A model generated the notes under the pieces. The model made no database searches. It saw only the letters and a program-made list of their open reading frames with translations, and was not told where the DNA came from. Made by a program: the position numbers and the translations under genes. A DNA stretch of 64,000 nucleotides from Echinostoma caproni. Its lineage: Eukaryota; Platyhelminthes; Trematoda; Plagiorchiida; Echinostomatidae. Each line of letters opens with the position of its first letter. Position 1 is the stretch's first letter. The stretch is taken from NCBI GenBank assembly GCA_900618425.1, contig UZAN01039378.1, forward strand, positions 78,238 through 142,237, given 5' to 3'. This document shows positions 22,141 to 35,300 of this stretch, one piece after another.

Positions 22141-22560
22141 CAGTTCAGTTCAGTTCAGTTTGCACAGCACAATCTGTGGCCCGGACCAATCGTGCATCCA
22201 GATCGATTTGTTGTTGACTGATCTTGTGGCTTCCAGCACTGCGAGTCAATAGCTTTTGTTCTGAAAGGCAGAATGTGAGGTGCAATATCAGGTCCTAAAC
22301 AATGGCGTTCAGAAAGAATGGGTATTTACCTTCAAACGGCTTCAGGGATTATAGAAGGCCAACAATCATCTAAGAATCTCTTAAAGGCAATCACGTTCGA
22401 GCAACTCACAACCGTCTCAGGTAAACTGTTCCAGCAGGGTATTACGTGCATTGCATGTAAAAGTGAAACCTTTCATTACAAACTGCCATGCCCATGGGTT
22501 TGTCGCTATAAGGGAATCACGGTTTTGTCTCAGATGTTGGAAAAACTATTCGAAAACCCT
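22141..22560 (-). mobile_element. 5'-truncated LINE 3' end with pentanucleotide tail
   Basis: On the minus strand the sequence encodes IPCWNSLPETVV followed by AFKRFLDDCWP (plus coordinates about 22367-22441). This is the carboxy-terminal signature of CR1-like LINE proteins (WNxLPxxVV...FKxxLD). About 200 bases of 3' untranslated sequence follow and end in ACTGA repeated about four times (22141-22160, AGTTC on the plus strand). Short tandem repeats at the 3' end are typical of CR1-type LINEs. Everything upstream of the carboxy terminus is missing, as expected from incomplete reverse transcription at insertion. It belongs to a lineage different from the copies at 31, 39 and 50 kb, whose tails end AAAACTTTGACTTTG. 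Confidence 0.65.
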
Positions 22561-23254
22561 TAATTTCAATTCCATTTGATGTTTAAAGACGCACCCACAA
22601 AAACTTAAGGAGAGAAAACTGTTGTTAGCCAAAATCATTTCAAAATATGTCCCATCATTCATATAAGTATTATCTTATGTGCAGTTGGTTTGAAGTGCTA
22701 AGAAATCTTCAATGCGTTTAGAGCGTTCGTGTCTGCCCGTGAGGAGTGCTGAACTGGTGTAGAAGATTGATTGTTGAGAGATGACAAGAAATGGTCAGAA
22801 AACATCAAAAAGAAAGTCATTGAAGTTTTCTACCTGAAAAAAGAGTAGCACTTTAAGTCATCAGAAGAAGAATTACAGCTTTGAAATTAGAAACTGATTA
22901 ATTCATTTATATACTATTAAAGCAGCTCAAAGTTCCCGGAATATACCAACGGCACACATTGAAGGAAAAACGCAGTTTAACTAACAAGCTTATTTTCGAT
23001 GACTCACCAATTGGCAAATACGTCACATTTTTTATAACATCATTTTGTATAGAATAAGTAAACAGAATTATTGATTAATCAAATGGGGATTTTTGTTGTT
23101 GTTGTTTTCTGTCTGGATTTCATAAACTGCATATGCCTGATCCTACTGTCGGAACTTACGCTGGGTCCATGTGACCCGTGTGATTTGGGTTGGAGTTGTG
23201 AGGGGGAGGAGTAGGATGAAGACGGGAGATGAAGGACCATGACAGGTGGAATGA
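22561..23254. other. No gene seen
   Basis: AT-rich sequence. A short GTT-repeat run (TTGTTGTTGTTGTTTTC) is at about 23093-23109. Sequence upstream of 23255 may be a diverged continuation of dispersed repeat C. Confidence 0.45.
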
Positions 23255-23313
23255 CTTCACTAATTGTTTTTGGACGCACAAGGGGGATTATGTAGATGAA
23301 TTCCGACCGACTG
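23255..23313 (+). repeat. Dispersed repeat C, copy 2 (partial)
   Basis: CACTAATTGTTTTTGGACGC, AAGGGGGATTATGTAGATGA and ATTCCGACC align with the core of the copies at 55.8 kb (CCAATTGTTTTTGGGAGC, GGGGGATTATCTAGTCGGA) and 8.3 kb. Confidence 0.55.
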
Positions 23314-23639
23314 TGCGGTGTTTAGGATGCTGTTTTAAATCGACTTTGATCTGCGACCCAGAACACGATAGATGCTTCGGTCACCCTCACTGTGTGATCT
23401 GACTCAGCAAGGTCTGAAACGATGGTGCTTGCAATAGTTTTAACCACATTGAGGCTCAGTCAGGCCGGATGATTGTCCCGAACTAGTGAATAATCATTAT
23501 GGTTGGTTCCTTTTTTATATACAAAGTGATGTTTGATAAGATGTGACATATTAGCCAGCTGATGTATCACCGAAAATAAGTCTGTTCACAACACTAGGGT
23601 TTCAGCTGAAAATTAATTTCAAAGGTGATTTCGTCGTGT

Positions 23640-23735
23640 AACTAGTAAGTGAAACGTAAACTGAAAAGCTAGGAAGCACCGAACAGCTGTTTCGATCTGG
23701 CTGGGTTTCATCATTTTCTATGAGAAACGGTCTGA
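23640..23735 (-). repeat. SINE-like body, inverted copy
   Basis: The reverse complement reads GATGAAACCCAGCCAGATCG, AAACAGCTGTTCGGTGCTTC, CTAGCTTTTCAGTTTACG. The plus-strand unit just downstream carries the same words (GATGAGACCCAACCAGGTCG, AAAGAGCTGTGCAGTGTTTC, CTAAGTTGCCAGTTCAC), and so does 59393-59450. Confidence 0.6.
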
Positions 23736-23739
23736 TCAG

Positions 23740-23935
23740 CTGCCCAGTGGCCGAGTGAGTAGTACGCTTGCATTCCACATGTGAGGTCCCCGGTTCCAGT
23801 CCCCAGTCAGGTCGATGGATTCGCCCTGCCGATGAGACCCAACCAGGTCGAAAGAGCTGTGCAGTGTTTCCTAAGTTGCCAGTTCACTCTCCGTTATCTC
23901 TGTACATGACGACATTTACTAAATGATCAAACCAC
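23740..23935 (+). mobile_element. tRNA-derived SINE, type 2
   Basis: The head contains an A-box-like TGGCCGAGTGAG (about 23748-23759) and a B-box-like GGTTCCAGTCC (23792-23802), spaced as in a tRNA gene. A non-tRNA body with ATGGATTCGCCCTGCC and GACCCAACCAGGTCG follows. The body is repeated at 59.4 kb and, inverted, immediately upstream. The tRNA part no longer folds into a convincing complete cloverleaf, so this is a SINE rather than a working tRNA gene. Confidence 0.55.
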
Positions 23936-25869
23936 ATCCGCTATTAATGGAATGTAAAATAATTTATGTAGAAGAGCAGAATCAGAGAATATAGCACATA
24001 CATATACCACATACTGAGTGGCAAGACCTCACTTTTTGGCGATTTTCGAATTTAAACCAAGACGATTTTCATATATATGGCTTAGTGAGACTGTATTCTC
24101 ATTTTAGCATGGAAAACGGTCAAAAGTGCATGATCCTTCATGGGTTTTTGTACGTTATCTGTTTTGCAGACTCTTGTAAGCGACCGCGCAAAAGTACTAA
24201 CCAAGCCGCGTTATTCCTACCCCCACAAACGACCAAAGGAGCATTTTACTCCCTTTTGGACCAGTCACTCCTATTTATCGAGATCTATATATCATGCAAT
24301 GCAGCGTTCCAAATCAGTTTCTCTGTTTTTTGTCTATTTCAGAGGTTTTGATGATGATCTCAAAAATATAAAAGTTGTTCATTTATCAAAGCTACGCTGC
24401 GGTATATAGACACAGAAATAATTCACTTATTACGTGACTTTGATGCCATCGTATCATTCAGATTTTGATCCAAAATGATTGCCAGTGTGTGACCGCGAAA
24501 ACTTGACAATGAAGTCGGTAGTGTATTAACCTAAGTACTTCTATCGTACCGAAACGTTTGGGTTTCATTTTCGTTTACCTTCGATATCTGTTGCAAACAA
24601 CAACCCACGGCATATCTGTGTCAGTGTTTTGATGCGATCCCGTAACTCCTTTGTTCTTATTACTGTGTTCCCATTGTTTTATTTTGTCATCGACCGCTCA
24701 GCCTCGTATTGTTTCGGGCAGCCACGAAAACGTTTACCAATAGCTACATCGAATGTACATAGAATGGTACAAGTTTGACAACTTTGCCATTAACCACTGT
24801 TTTCTTCAAACGTTTGCCTATGAAACACGTATTTCCTTTGATAACTGTGAGCAACACGTTCCACAAAATAATTATTTATAAGTGAAGCAGGTCATATTTG
24901 ACCTACTACTGTTTCTCTTTTTTAAGAGCCAGTTCGAGTTTGTCTTGTAGGCATCCATTTGTGAAGCGATTGTATTGAGACCATTTCAGAACGTTAAAAT
25001 ATGCGTTCATCTCAGCCCGCGCAACAGTATATTACGGAAAAGCATTACACAATGTTCACCTTCTGTGATATGACAACCCTATTGACTGCAGCATAAGGAT
25101 CAAACCGTCACAGCTCAGCGTCCAGTTGCGAAGCAAATGTTGGATCAATGTAACATCAACCACCACATTGAACCTCGATTACGAAAAGACCGGGGTTGTT
25201 CATCAACTTTTTCTTAGAATGAACGAAGTTTTCGACTGCTCAATATGCAATTTACTCATAAAACTATTTTTGTTCTGCATTCGCTCGACACATAAATGGA
25301 TAAGAAGTTTCACACAGTGGAGGGTTGGGAGAGGGCTTCAGAATATCTAAAAGGAGGCCATACATGTACATGGCACTTTCCCAAAGATGTGTTTTGTGAA
25401 GGTAAGTCATAGCTAATGCCTACTCGGCTGTGGTTCCTAAAATAATTGCAAAATTGCACAGCCTAATCTACAAAGATCACAAGGTCAACTTTTATCAGTA
25501 TTGAACGAACTCATTGCAATTAGTAGTATGTTCTTTATCCTCGAGTATCATTTCTACAGCATCATGTGGTGAGCTTTTTCAGTAAGGAATTCAAAACAGA
25601 CGCCCTGGTATCAAATGACGCTGGCCGTATTTACTCAATAACTGGTCTCAGTAAGCAACGGCAACAAAAGATAAAACGGTCAAGGTCACATATAATCAAA
25701 ATTATTACTGAGGGACGGGGCTTTAGTGCGTAGACGTTACTTGCATAGTTCAGGAAAATGGAAACAGCGTAAGGATCAAATATATGTTGGATAAACTTAG
25801 TAAAAGTCATGGGACATGTTGATTTATTAATCTATGTGCAATTCTAACAGGACAATACTACGAAAATTA
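23936..25869. other. No recognised gene
   Basis: Overlapping plus-strand open frames at 24085-24409 and one at 25126-25350 have no recognised family. Nothing else is supported. The stretch ends in the TA that borders the next transposon copy. Confidence 0.45.
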
Positions 25870-26540
25870 CCAGTTTTTTCCATCAATCTTTAGCCAAAAC
25901 CCGCAGTTCTTTAGCCTCAACGAACAACCTTTAGTCACACTGCTGTAGGCAAGTCAGAATAAAAACTATCGGAATATTCTGAGGTCAACGAATGTTGAAA
26001 AAATTTATATTTTACAAATTTTCATATTGCAAAGCTTGACTAATAAATGAGAAGGTGTGACGATCGTATGCCGCGCAGTTGACTGTAGTAACGGTATCAA
26101 ATGCCGCACCACATAGTGATTGGAGTAGGTTTAGACGATGTGCCCGTATCGTCAAACCATTTGGTACATCTCGTATGGCTTCAGTGTTTTCAGTGAACCA
26201 GTTTTTAATGTACTAAATGATAAGGGAATTAAAAGAATAAAATCTCTCACCTGTTGGAATTTACTGAAGACCTCTTCCAATGGATTGGAAAAGGGACTAT
26301 ATGGTGGGAGAAATCGGACATGGTGGTTGGCATTTAACTGCGCATCCAAAGCTCTCGGATGAACGAGCGCCACAACTTTTATTTATTAGTCAAGCTTTGT
26401 ATTATTAAAATTTGTAAAATTTGTGCTTGGAGGCTAAAGGACTGTGGGTTTTGGCTAAAGCATTTCGGGTTTTGGCTAAAGGATTGCGGGTCGAGGCTAA
26501 AACATTGTGGGTTTTGGTTAAAGATTGATGGCAAAAGATG
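25870..26540 (-). mobile_element. Internally deleted copy of the IS630/Tc1-like transposon
   Basis: This copy is about 671 bases long and flanked by TA on both sides (25868-25869 and 26541-26542), matching the usual target duplication. The left part repeats 1584-2150 almost base for base, including the last 64 or so residues of the transposase on the minus strand (LDAQLNANHH to YQMV, identical). The homology stops near 26370, just before the second catalytic position. It then jumps to right-end sequence (TTATTTATTAGTCAAGCTTTG) and an array of four to five 21-base units. It is non-autonomous. The left array is short, one to two units. Confidence 0.85.
26432..26521. repeat. Subterminal 21-base array of the deleted copy
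   Basis: Four to five units of GGCTAAAGGATTGCGGGTTTT type, with variants CATTTCGGG, GACTGTGGG and a TCGA ending. They have the same orientation as the array at 3711-3865. Confidence 0.8.
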
Positions 26541-26542
26541 TA

Positions 26543-29500
26543 GTTCTAGTTTATGCCCGGGCTAATGAAGATGAATTACCAAATTCAAACCTTACTATTT
26601 TGCGTCACCTAACCTTTATCCAAGATATGGATAAGCTCTGTCGTATTCCAGATGAATCTAACAAAGGTGTCATAAAATAAAATGAAACAAATCATCTGTT
26701 CAACGTAACTGAAACGATTAGGCTGACCAATGATGTTTCATCAATAATTCTCACCGTCCCTCTATGTGACGTTTAGTGACTTTCTTTACCTGTTTTCTAT
26801 CAAAGTCCCAAAATGTACAATTATCAATGACTTATAAAATAAAGGCCTCATGGTACACATTATTGGATAGAAATCAGAAAATTATGTTTTAAGAAAGTCT
26901 GTTGCATTAAAGAATACACCGAATTGACCTAAAATCCTTATAACAACGGTTTGTCCGAGATTCCTTTTACCCTACGCTGAAACATTCGACATGGAGAACA
27001 GAATACTCTAGTAGAGACAGTCAATTTTGAATTTAATGCCTAAGGTTCAAAAAAACATTTTGCAAATCTAGGTATTCTGTGTTGCACGTTGCCCAAAAGT
27101 GCATTTGGGATCATTATTTTCTAATCCCTGCAGTACCTGTGTTAGCGCTTTGGGCATTGATGTGTGCAACCTAAAAACCTTACTCCAGTCCACATTCTAA
27201 CTAAATTCAGAGAACTTATTTATGTAACTTGAGCTGCATGGGTGACCTGTATACACCGCAGTTGATTGTGACCAGAATTATTCTGCAAGTTGCGCGGGAA
27301 TTACATGCATCCATTCACGTCAGCCATTGTGCATAGTGGATTTAGATTTTGCTGTTCAATTACCAACTGTGGACAATCGATGTGGGTCAATACCATGTGA
27401 TCTATTTAGTCAGCCTGTTTACTGCGTTGATCGTACAGCCTTGTTTCGACACTACCTCCCAACGGTCTCCAGAGTTAACGCTGCTCAGTTTGTTGCAGAC
27501 GAGTAAATCGCTGTTGTTGGGGTTCTGTATTTGAGTGAGGCCATGGTTTCTTTGAAACAATTATTTTAGTAAAATTTAGTAAAAAATGGAAATAGACTCA
27601 TAAGGTAGCAATTTCAACCTTGGAGATTTATAATTACAAAACAACTTTCCTGTATCCATGATGCTGATTGTACATTTGTAGGATTATAAAAGTGACACGG
27701 TCATTACTGCTCTCAGTGACGCCTCACAAGAAAGAAACCAAACAATGAGTACTGATGAAAATTTCGATTGACTGCAATGATCTTAATAATTTACCTCATT
27801 TCCTAAACACTGCAAAATCCAAGTGAACGCAGTGGTGAGTTACTTGAAGATGCATTTGGTTTGCTGTGTTATGCACTCGTTCTGAACTGCTGCGTGCAAA
27901 TTATGATAAGCTTGATCGCGTTGAAACAGTGCACACGAAGTCCGATATTATATTGCAGCAATCATACTGGGTACCGGGCCAACCGATTGATGAAACAACT
28001 ATATAAAATCTTTGAATTTACAACAAGTGTTTCTTTTGGTTTACTTTAGCAAACGCAATTTTGGTGTTGATTTCATCTAGGCTAACTCTCAAAGCTGATT
28101 TGAAATGTAACCGCTAGAATTTATCTTAGTGATATTGATAATAAGAATAATTTACGGCTTTATGAGTTCGTGAACTTTGATGATAAATTGAGGAAACTGT
28201 CAACCAGTTCATCATGATTAACGTATTGGCAATAAAATAATAGTGCGTTATAAGTGTTTATGCCAACCCAATAGAATCTCAGTATAGACTGAGGGGCTGG
28301 GACGGCTATATAATCAAACTTTTTCGAGCTCACCATAAATCGATACACTTAGGTTAGCAACATTTCATGTGTTTTCCGCAGAATGTTTCAGTCATATCAA
28401 TTCATAGCTGTTTATCTATTGAAGAATGACAATATCCCCCTCTGTGAGATACAGTCCCAATCTATAATAATAATAGTCTGTGAGATAAATGAAACCAATA
28501 AGAATTACATTGCAATTTATTAGCAAAGTACCCACCGGAAACCCGGTTTGCTGAGTAGTACGGTGGATGCAATTATTGCAATTCAGCAAAGATACATGAC
28601 TAATTGAGGAAGAATTTTCAGTGAAATTCACCACCCATTCTATTGTGATAGCATGTGTGATGACGTGAGTCCCCTGTTAAACCATCAATCCACGAATGGA
28701 GTCAAATCCAATTATTTACATACTGGGTCTACTCGAGGCAATTTCTCTGAAATGATTAATAATCACCTAAACATCAGATTGTTTTCCCCATTTATCTTGA
28801 AAATAGGTTAGCCCCTAAAGTAATCTACACTTTCTACTGCTACTTTTTATTTGTCGATTTATTGACAAATGTAATTATTCATGCATAAAACACAGCTGCT
28901 CGTGCTTTCACAAATAGACTTCCTACTAGGTAGATGATGAAGCTTGCATAGGATTTCAGTACTCTACTCATCGTAGGTAAATTAGACTGGCGCACCTTTG
29001 ATCAACAATGAAGGTGAAGCTCTGTGTAGTGATACGTTTTTAAAAAAATATCCAGTGCATCGTCCTCTGTATAGTTCCAACTTGTACCGACAAAACAAAC
29101 AAGATTACTTGAAATGGAATCCTTTGGGAGGTTAATAGCTCATCAAATTCAAACAAAAGCATTTTAACTTGGCTCTTAAAGACAAAATGACGGAATGAAC
29201 GTGATCATTGATTAATCAAAATACATTGAGTACAATAATCGTCAATCACCAAGCGCTATCTGTGTCCATAATATTTTTTTACCCGCGACGCACTCAAATA
29301 GATTCACTTGTTCTACTGAGGGGCAGATTTACTCACTTTTCGCATTCTGAATTTTTGCTTCGTTTAGAAACTGTAAACTCGCCCGGATACCTGTTGTTAA
29401 ATGTTTCAATTTTATTAGTTGGACATAAAGGGTTTTTGTAAAACAGATTTACCAATCAAATTGTCAGAAGAGGTTTAGTTCAGTAATCAGATTTTGGACA

Positions 29501-31212
29501 TTTACTTGTTTCAAAATCTTTAGCATCGGGTAGACGTACAGAGAAATTCACCTCCAATTCAACCTTAATAACTGTCATTTTGTGACTTGCGCTAGTTTTA
29601 TCACAGTCGGTTTAAGAGTCAAGATCTTCTCGAAATGCGATTAAATACGTGACCCACACAGATGACCCGCACTTTGCCCTGAACATTTATGACATATTTA
29701 AGTACTAGGGTTACAACATTCATTTATTTATTGTTCGCATTGTGGGAGACGATTTTAGGGAACATCCATTTATTGAATTTTTCATAAGTTCAAAATGCTC
29801 TTCTTGATTTGTTTGCATTCATAAAGTTTGTCAGTGTTCATGTAATATTCCACACTGTCAAATTCGTCATGCAGAACGAAAGTGCTATGCAGAGCATTGA
29901 AATTACCTTACACCCGTATCATTTCGATTTACTTAGCCAATACAGGTGTGTAATCATCTAAACCTGTATAATTCCCCGTTACCTTTGATCCACAGCGGCA
30001 TTGACAAATCAGCACTGTGCGATATGGAGCATATTTTCGGTCGTTGATCATATCGCATTTTACTTTTCAGGATTTGACTCCTCTATGCTTAGTTGTAAAT
30101 AAACTTCTCATGTTGTTTGCCACCCGGGATTCCCAGTAGAGATTGCCGCAATGGTTCTTTCATAGAAGATTAAAAATTCACTTAACCCATTCGTCTCCAA
30201 ACCGCGTCCAACTCAGTCGACCCAGAATACCCGTTGCACGCAACACAGTTGGGAATATGTGGTGTTCATAACCCGGGGACGTTTGCTATGTTCAACGGAT
30301 CTAAAATGTCTTGTTTCCTCACCATATGCACCATGATTGCCGATCACTTTTCCAAATCACGGATTCCTATATATTCTGTGAGAATGCAAATACGCACATC
30401 AGAAAAGCGATTCAATATTGTAGCTAGAAGACAACGCTGTGATGGAAATACCATAATATCTAGAATACAGACTGCTTTTGTTTTGGATTCAGTAAACGAA
30501 TATGTTCGGTCATAATTAAATTATTATTATTATTTATTAACCGTCAATCTCGAGGAAGCAAACATCCGGGCAGCGTTGTGCGAAAAGTGAATCCAGAATC
30601 AGCCAATTTTCATTTAATTGATTTTGCATTCGTAAACACTGTTAGTCAGAACCGTGGGAACTGTAGTTCAAATGTTGAACAAATAGATCTTGTTCTTTAG
30701 AAATGTGACCAAGATTACAAAAGATAATTAAATTAATCCAGACATCACAGTAAAGGAGCGCAGTACGCACTATGTGTAAGAATCACATTTGACAATAAAG
30801 CAAATACTCCAGGTGGCATGCTATTGACTAGGATGCTTTGGAACCTTGATAAATCTGTTACCAACTGCCGGTGTAACCTGATCAATGTAGTGAACTTGTA
30901 GTTGCCCATATTACCTTTTTAGGTCTAATAAAATAAAGTAAACCATAGACAGTCTAGCGATCTACGGTATGCTGCACACGACATATTTTTTGTAACTAAA
31001 CGTCCTAACAAGCATATTTTGGATTACTGTAATCCTGAAAGATGCATTTTTATCACATATATCGATATCAAGTCGAACCCAGGTATACGTTCACCCTCCG
31101 TCAAACCAAGTAGTTTCTGACACCGTACCGTTAGCTCAACACTGCAGTATTGCTAAGCATGCGTTACTTGATCACCTGTATTCATCCTATCTCCATACTC
31201 TCTTCTTTTTTG
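26543..31212. other. Long gene-poor stretch
   Basis: No supported gene or repeat. The longest open frames (30234-30515 (+), 93 codons; 29208-29441 (+)) show no recognised motif. A short ATT-repeat lies near 30520-30535. Confidence 0.45.
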
Positions 31213-32385
31213 TCACGCCAAATTTGCGCTATTCTTCCACACAATTTTATACAACTGATACCTGTGAACCATATCAGTTCGTGTTTGTGATTCCACATCC
31301 GGATCTATCGAAGACATCCGCGGTGTTCCACACGGGTCCGTACTCGGTTCCTGTCTGTTCCTCGCATTGATAAATAATCTACCCAAAGTGTTAAGCCCAA
31401 AAACAATACTGCTTGCAGACGACGCCAAAATCTGGAACACAGTAACAGAACCCGAGGGGTCTCTAACACTTCAGGAATCACTCCACGCAGCTTATCAATG
31501 GTCTAAGTAGAACGACATTGCATTTAATGTTGCTAAACGCAAAGTCCTATCCCTGGGCCACAAGAGGAAATTAACGTATTTCCTCGGGCATCAGCAGCTA
31601 CCACACACTTTTAGTGAGAAGGACTTGAGTATTGTTTTTCAAGAGGGTTTAAGTTGCTTCATCAATTGTGCTAAGGCTTCGTTCTCTGCTATGAAGAATG
31701 TCGGCTTACTTCGGCGAGTCTTTCGCCGGTTTGAATCATCACTATTCCCACGTTTGCTATCAGCGTACATTTCACCCAACACAGAGTACGCTATCCAAGC
31801 TTGGAGTTCATGGGTTCAACATGATCACAAGATGCTTGAGCGTCCACAAAGGATAGACACCAAGATGGTCAAGGGATTGCATTATCTAAAAAATGAGTGA
31901 TTACGACCATTAGGACTATCCTCTGCTCAGTACCACCGAACTCGGGGAGACTTGATTTTGACGAATCAAATACTGCAGAACCCAAACCATCCTTTTCGCC
32001 CACTGCTCATGTTATCGAACAATGTTAACCTAAGGGGAAACCGTTTCAAGCTACTGATTCCAAAGTGGGGACTGGAATGCCGGCGCTAGTCTTTTGCAGT
32101 CAGAGGATGCCTTACTTGGAACGCCCTTCCTTCTCATGTCGTTTGTGCACCTACTATTGAATCTTCCAAGCACAGATTCGACGAAACGTTTGCACATTCG
32201 TACACCACTAAAGGTAAACGCAAATTCACTATAGCCTACATTCTCTATTATCTCCTACCCGGAACTCTATGTGACTCCTTTTTTGACTTGTAACGATTCA
32301 TCTGTGTAAATATCCTATGGGGACAAGAGAAGCACGAGCTTATAAGTTATTCTCATAATTAAAACTTTGTCTTGGACTTTGAATG
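31213..32385 (+). mobile_element. LINE family A, 3' half (CR1-like)
   Basis: Reading plus-strand frames together gives SVRVCDSTSGSIEDIRGVPH, then GSVLGSCLFLALINNLPKVL, and the catalytic box LLADDAKIW (about 31408-31434). Next come an EKDLSIVFQEGLSC stretch, FRRFESSLFPRLLSAYISPN, and TEYAIQAWSSWVQHDHKM. The carboxy end has SAQYHRTRGDLI and an RLTWNALPSHVVCAPT-like segment near 32.13 kb. The order is that of CR1-like reverse transcriptases. A stop follows YQWS (about 31507) and the frame is lost later, so it is dead. The 3' tail (about 32300-32383) matches the end of the copies at 38.9 and 50.1 kb. Everything before the middle of the reverse transcriptase is missing. Confidence 0.75.
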
Positions 32386-35300
32386 ACTTCTTTGAGGTGC
32401 GTTCTTAAATAGCGGTTGGTCATATGTTGACACGTAATCAATTTTCACACACTGAGATCACGAATTTTAATCCATTATCTTAGTTTGCCTTCTGATTTGG
32501 GTATATTTCCGTTTTAAAGACGACAGGATTACAAAACAAACACCGACATACCCTCCATCTAGGACTTGTAAACACAGTTCAAAATGAACGATTGAACTCT
32601 TGTGTGGTTTTTTCTTAGGGGATTGGGTTTCTCAAACGCTTGGCCAAAGGTTTGATCCCAATCATTGCAGTGGCAGTTTGTCTTTTTTGGTTAGTTTCAC
32701 CTAAAGTCAAGCTCAAAAGATAGGACAACCCTATCCCCAATTGATTATTCGTTAAGAATTAGCTCATACTGGCCCTGTTTGGTTTAGTCCGATGCATTTT
32801 TGGAGACACCGAAAGATTCGTTCGTTTGCCGGCCCCATAGCTCAGCGTCGATAAGAAAGGGACCGAAAAAAGTAAACATATTGTGGCATGTGCTTTGAGC
32901 CATATATTTGGTATTCTTTGTGTTATTCTGAGAAAAAATCTCTAATTGCCCTAATTGTTATTTTTAGCAATTTTCCTCCAATGATAACATGCCGCTTATT
33001 CTGCAAGCAACGTTTCGATGAGATACAAAATATGAACCTTATTCTGCCTGGTTGTTATGGTGCTTTTGGTTTATGCATAATGAATAACTGCGGTACCAGT
33101 GAATAACCATAAATAAGCCTGACAAAACGTTTCCTCAACCTTTCTAAATCTGCATCCAAAATGTTTGCTATTCGCAAGAGGAAGTTTCTCACCGCTGTTC
33201 CGAACAACGGTGGTCTAATCACTCCAAAAGTGGTGAATCCAAGATATATTGAGGCTGTCATTTTTTACGTTAGCAATAATAACTGATAGTCGATCCACTA
33301 GTCTGTCTTTTAGATAGCACACCTATGCCATCTGGATTGCATCAATCCACGATTGGCTTTGACATTGCAACCGATAACTTATTCATCCCAGTAGGTAGTG
33401 AGAGATGTTCGGTTCATTACCAAATGTTTTATACGTATAGTAATCTCCGTCTTCCTTTATTTTTTCTCCCAGATTATTCATTCGGATAATGTACCCGTTT
33501 GTCACTTGAAAACCGGATAGTATCAGTCAAAGCTGGTTGCTTTTATGAGTATCACTCGAATAGTTATTTTACCAATTAACTGTTTGTTTCCCGTCTGTCT
33601 ACTTCAGTGATGCGTTCGAACAAGAAACAAATAACCGATTGAAGACAAAACATGCAGTACCCGTACCGCTCTATATATAAGTATATATTTATATATTGAT
33701 GTATATATTTATGCCCAGAGATTTAATTAACAATAAAAGTATACTACACAAACGTGCTCTTTGACTTGGACTTTGTTTCTATGTTAGAATCCTGCAATAT
33801 ATATATTTATATATACAATATCCAAACAACGTGCTCCTATTCGCGCTTGCCTGAACGAGCAAACAAAAATAATCACACGTTTCTCAGATGTGGTGCAAAA
33901 ATAAACATTCACTTTCAAATATCATTACACAACCTGTAATTTAAAGTTGCGATAATTTCTCATTTCCAATTCATAAATAATTTGTCAAACATTGCATACC
34001 AATATGTCTATAGCTCCTGTTAAACGTTTTTGATAACTGTGGTCGGGTTAATTTCGCACCCTTGCATCTCTTTGCAAAGCAGCACTCCCTGTCTTCTTGT
34101 AATTAGTGAGAAAAATCTGTCTTTTTCCAATTTCCCCAATACATACACACTTATCATGAATATATCAGTATGTTTGTCTACTGACGTGAGTTGCTGAATA
34201 TCCACCCTTCGATGTATATAGAGCGATTCCTTGACTCTACTCATGTCTGTCTATCGTAAGCGATATTGGACTTTGGAAAAGCTTCTCTCTGTATGTGATT
34301 AAGTGCATTTCATTCCAAATAACTGTCGATTCTTTAAGAAAAATTGTTTTAGGAATTTGACAGTAACAAATGAGTAGTGTCATGTCGTAAAAACATAAGT
34401 CGATGTGCACTGTACAAGTGAGTAAACAATTAAGGCAATTGGGTGATGCTTACCACATTGCGGCAACTGCCGGCTCTGAGAAATGTAAGAAGTGTTTTAA
34501 AGTGAACTATATAACTGGGAACGAGAGACAGATTTCGGCATTCTAGCGCGCCAGTGGTCCGTTTCAGGTACAAACGGTTTTAAATTCAATGTCTTCGGAT
34601 AAGTCTTCTAACATACATAACCCAAGTGTTGTCCTCTCATGAGAAAGAAAGAATTGGTCACTTGCATAAACTGTTTTCAAATTAAAAACCAATATGCTGC
34701 AGAACAATTGCAAATAATGTCGATAGAAACCGGTTCTATGTCCGCATTGATGTAGGATCAATGATTATAGTTTACAAATCTGGGGGACGAAGATATCTTT
34801 TATCACCAAGTTTATGACAGCTGCATTAAACCAGTTTTGTACTATGGTTTGATAATGTACTCAGACTGTCGAAAGTAACAATAACTTCAGATTAAACTTC
34901 AAAGGACTATAAACGTGCTAACGCTTTTACACATATATCCAAGGTTTTACATGTAATCGGTTCATTCTATGGGGGATAGTTTGCATATATATATATGTGA
35001 GGTTTCATCATTTTAACTAGGCTCGCAGAGATAATGCATACTGATCCTTAACGGACACTTATTGCACAACTAGTAGTCATTTATAGTGGATACTAATTCA
35101 AGAAACATCTTTGTTATTCCTATGTCAGTTTCGGTCCATGGTCGCGCTTAAATGCTCAGAAAAAAATAATTAAATTAAGTTAACATTTCCTTTTACTACC
35201 GCATCTAACTATCACCGGACATTCAGAGTTGAACCCCCCGATAACGGAATTCTGAAAATTATTGGGCAAGTAGTTATAAGGGATACATAGATGCACAGTA

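Noticed and set aside
33055..33261. 68-codon minus-strand frame reading like a retroelement tail (DADLERLRKRF)
   Set aside because: Considered as a LINE or other element fragment, but no neighbouring motifs extend it.
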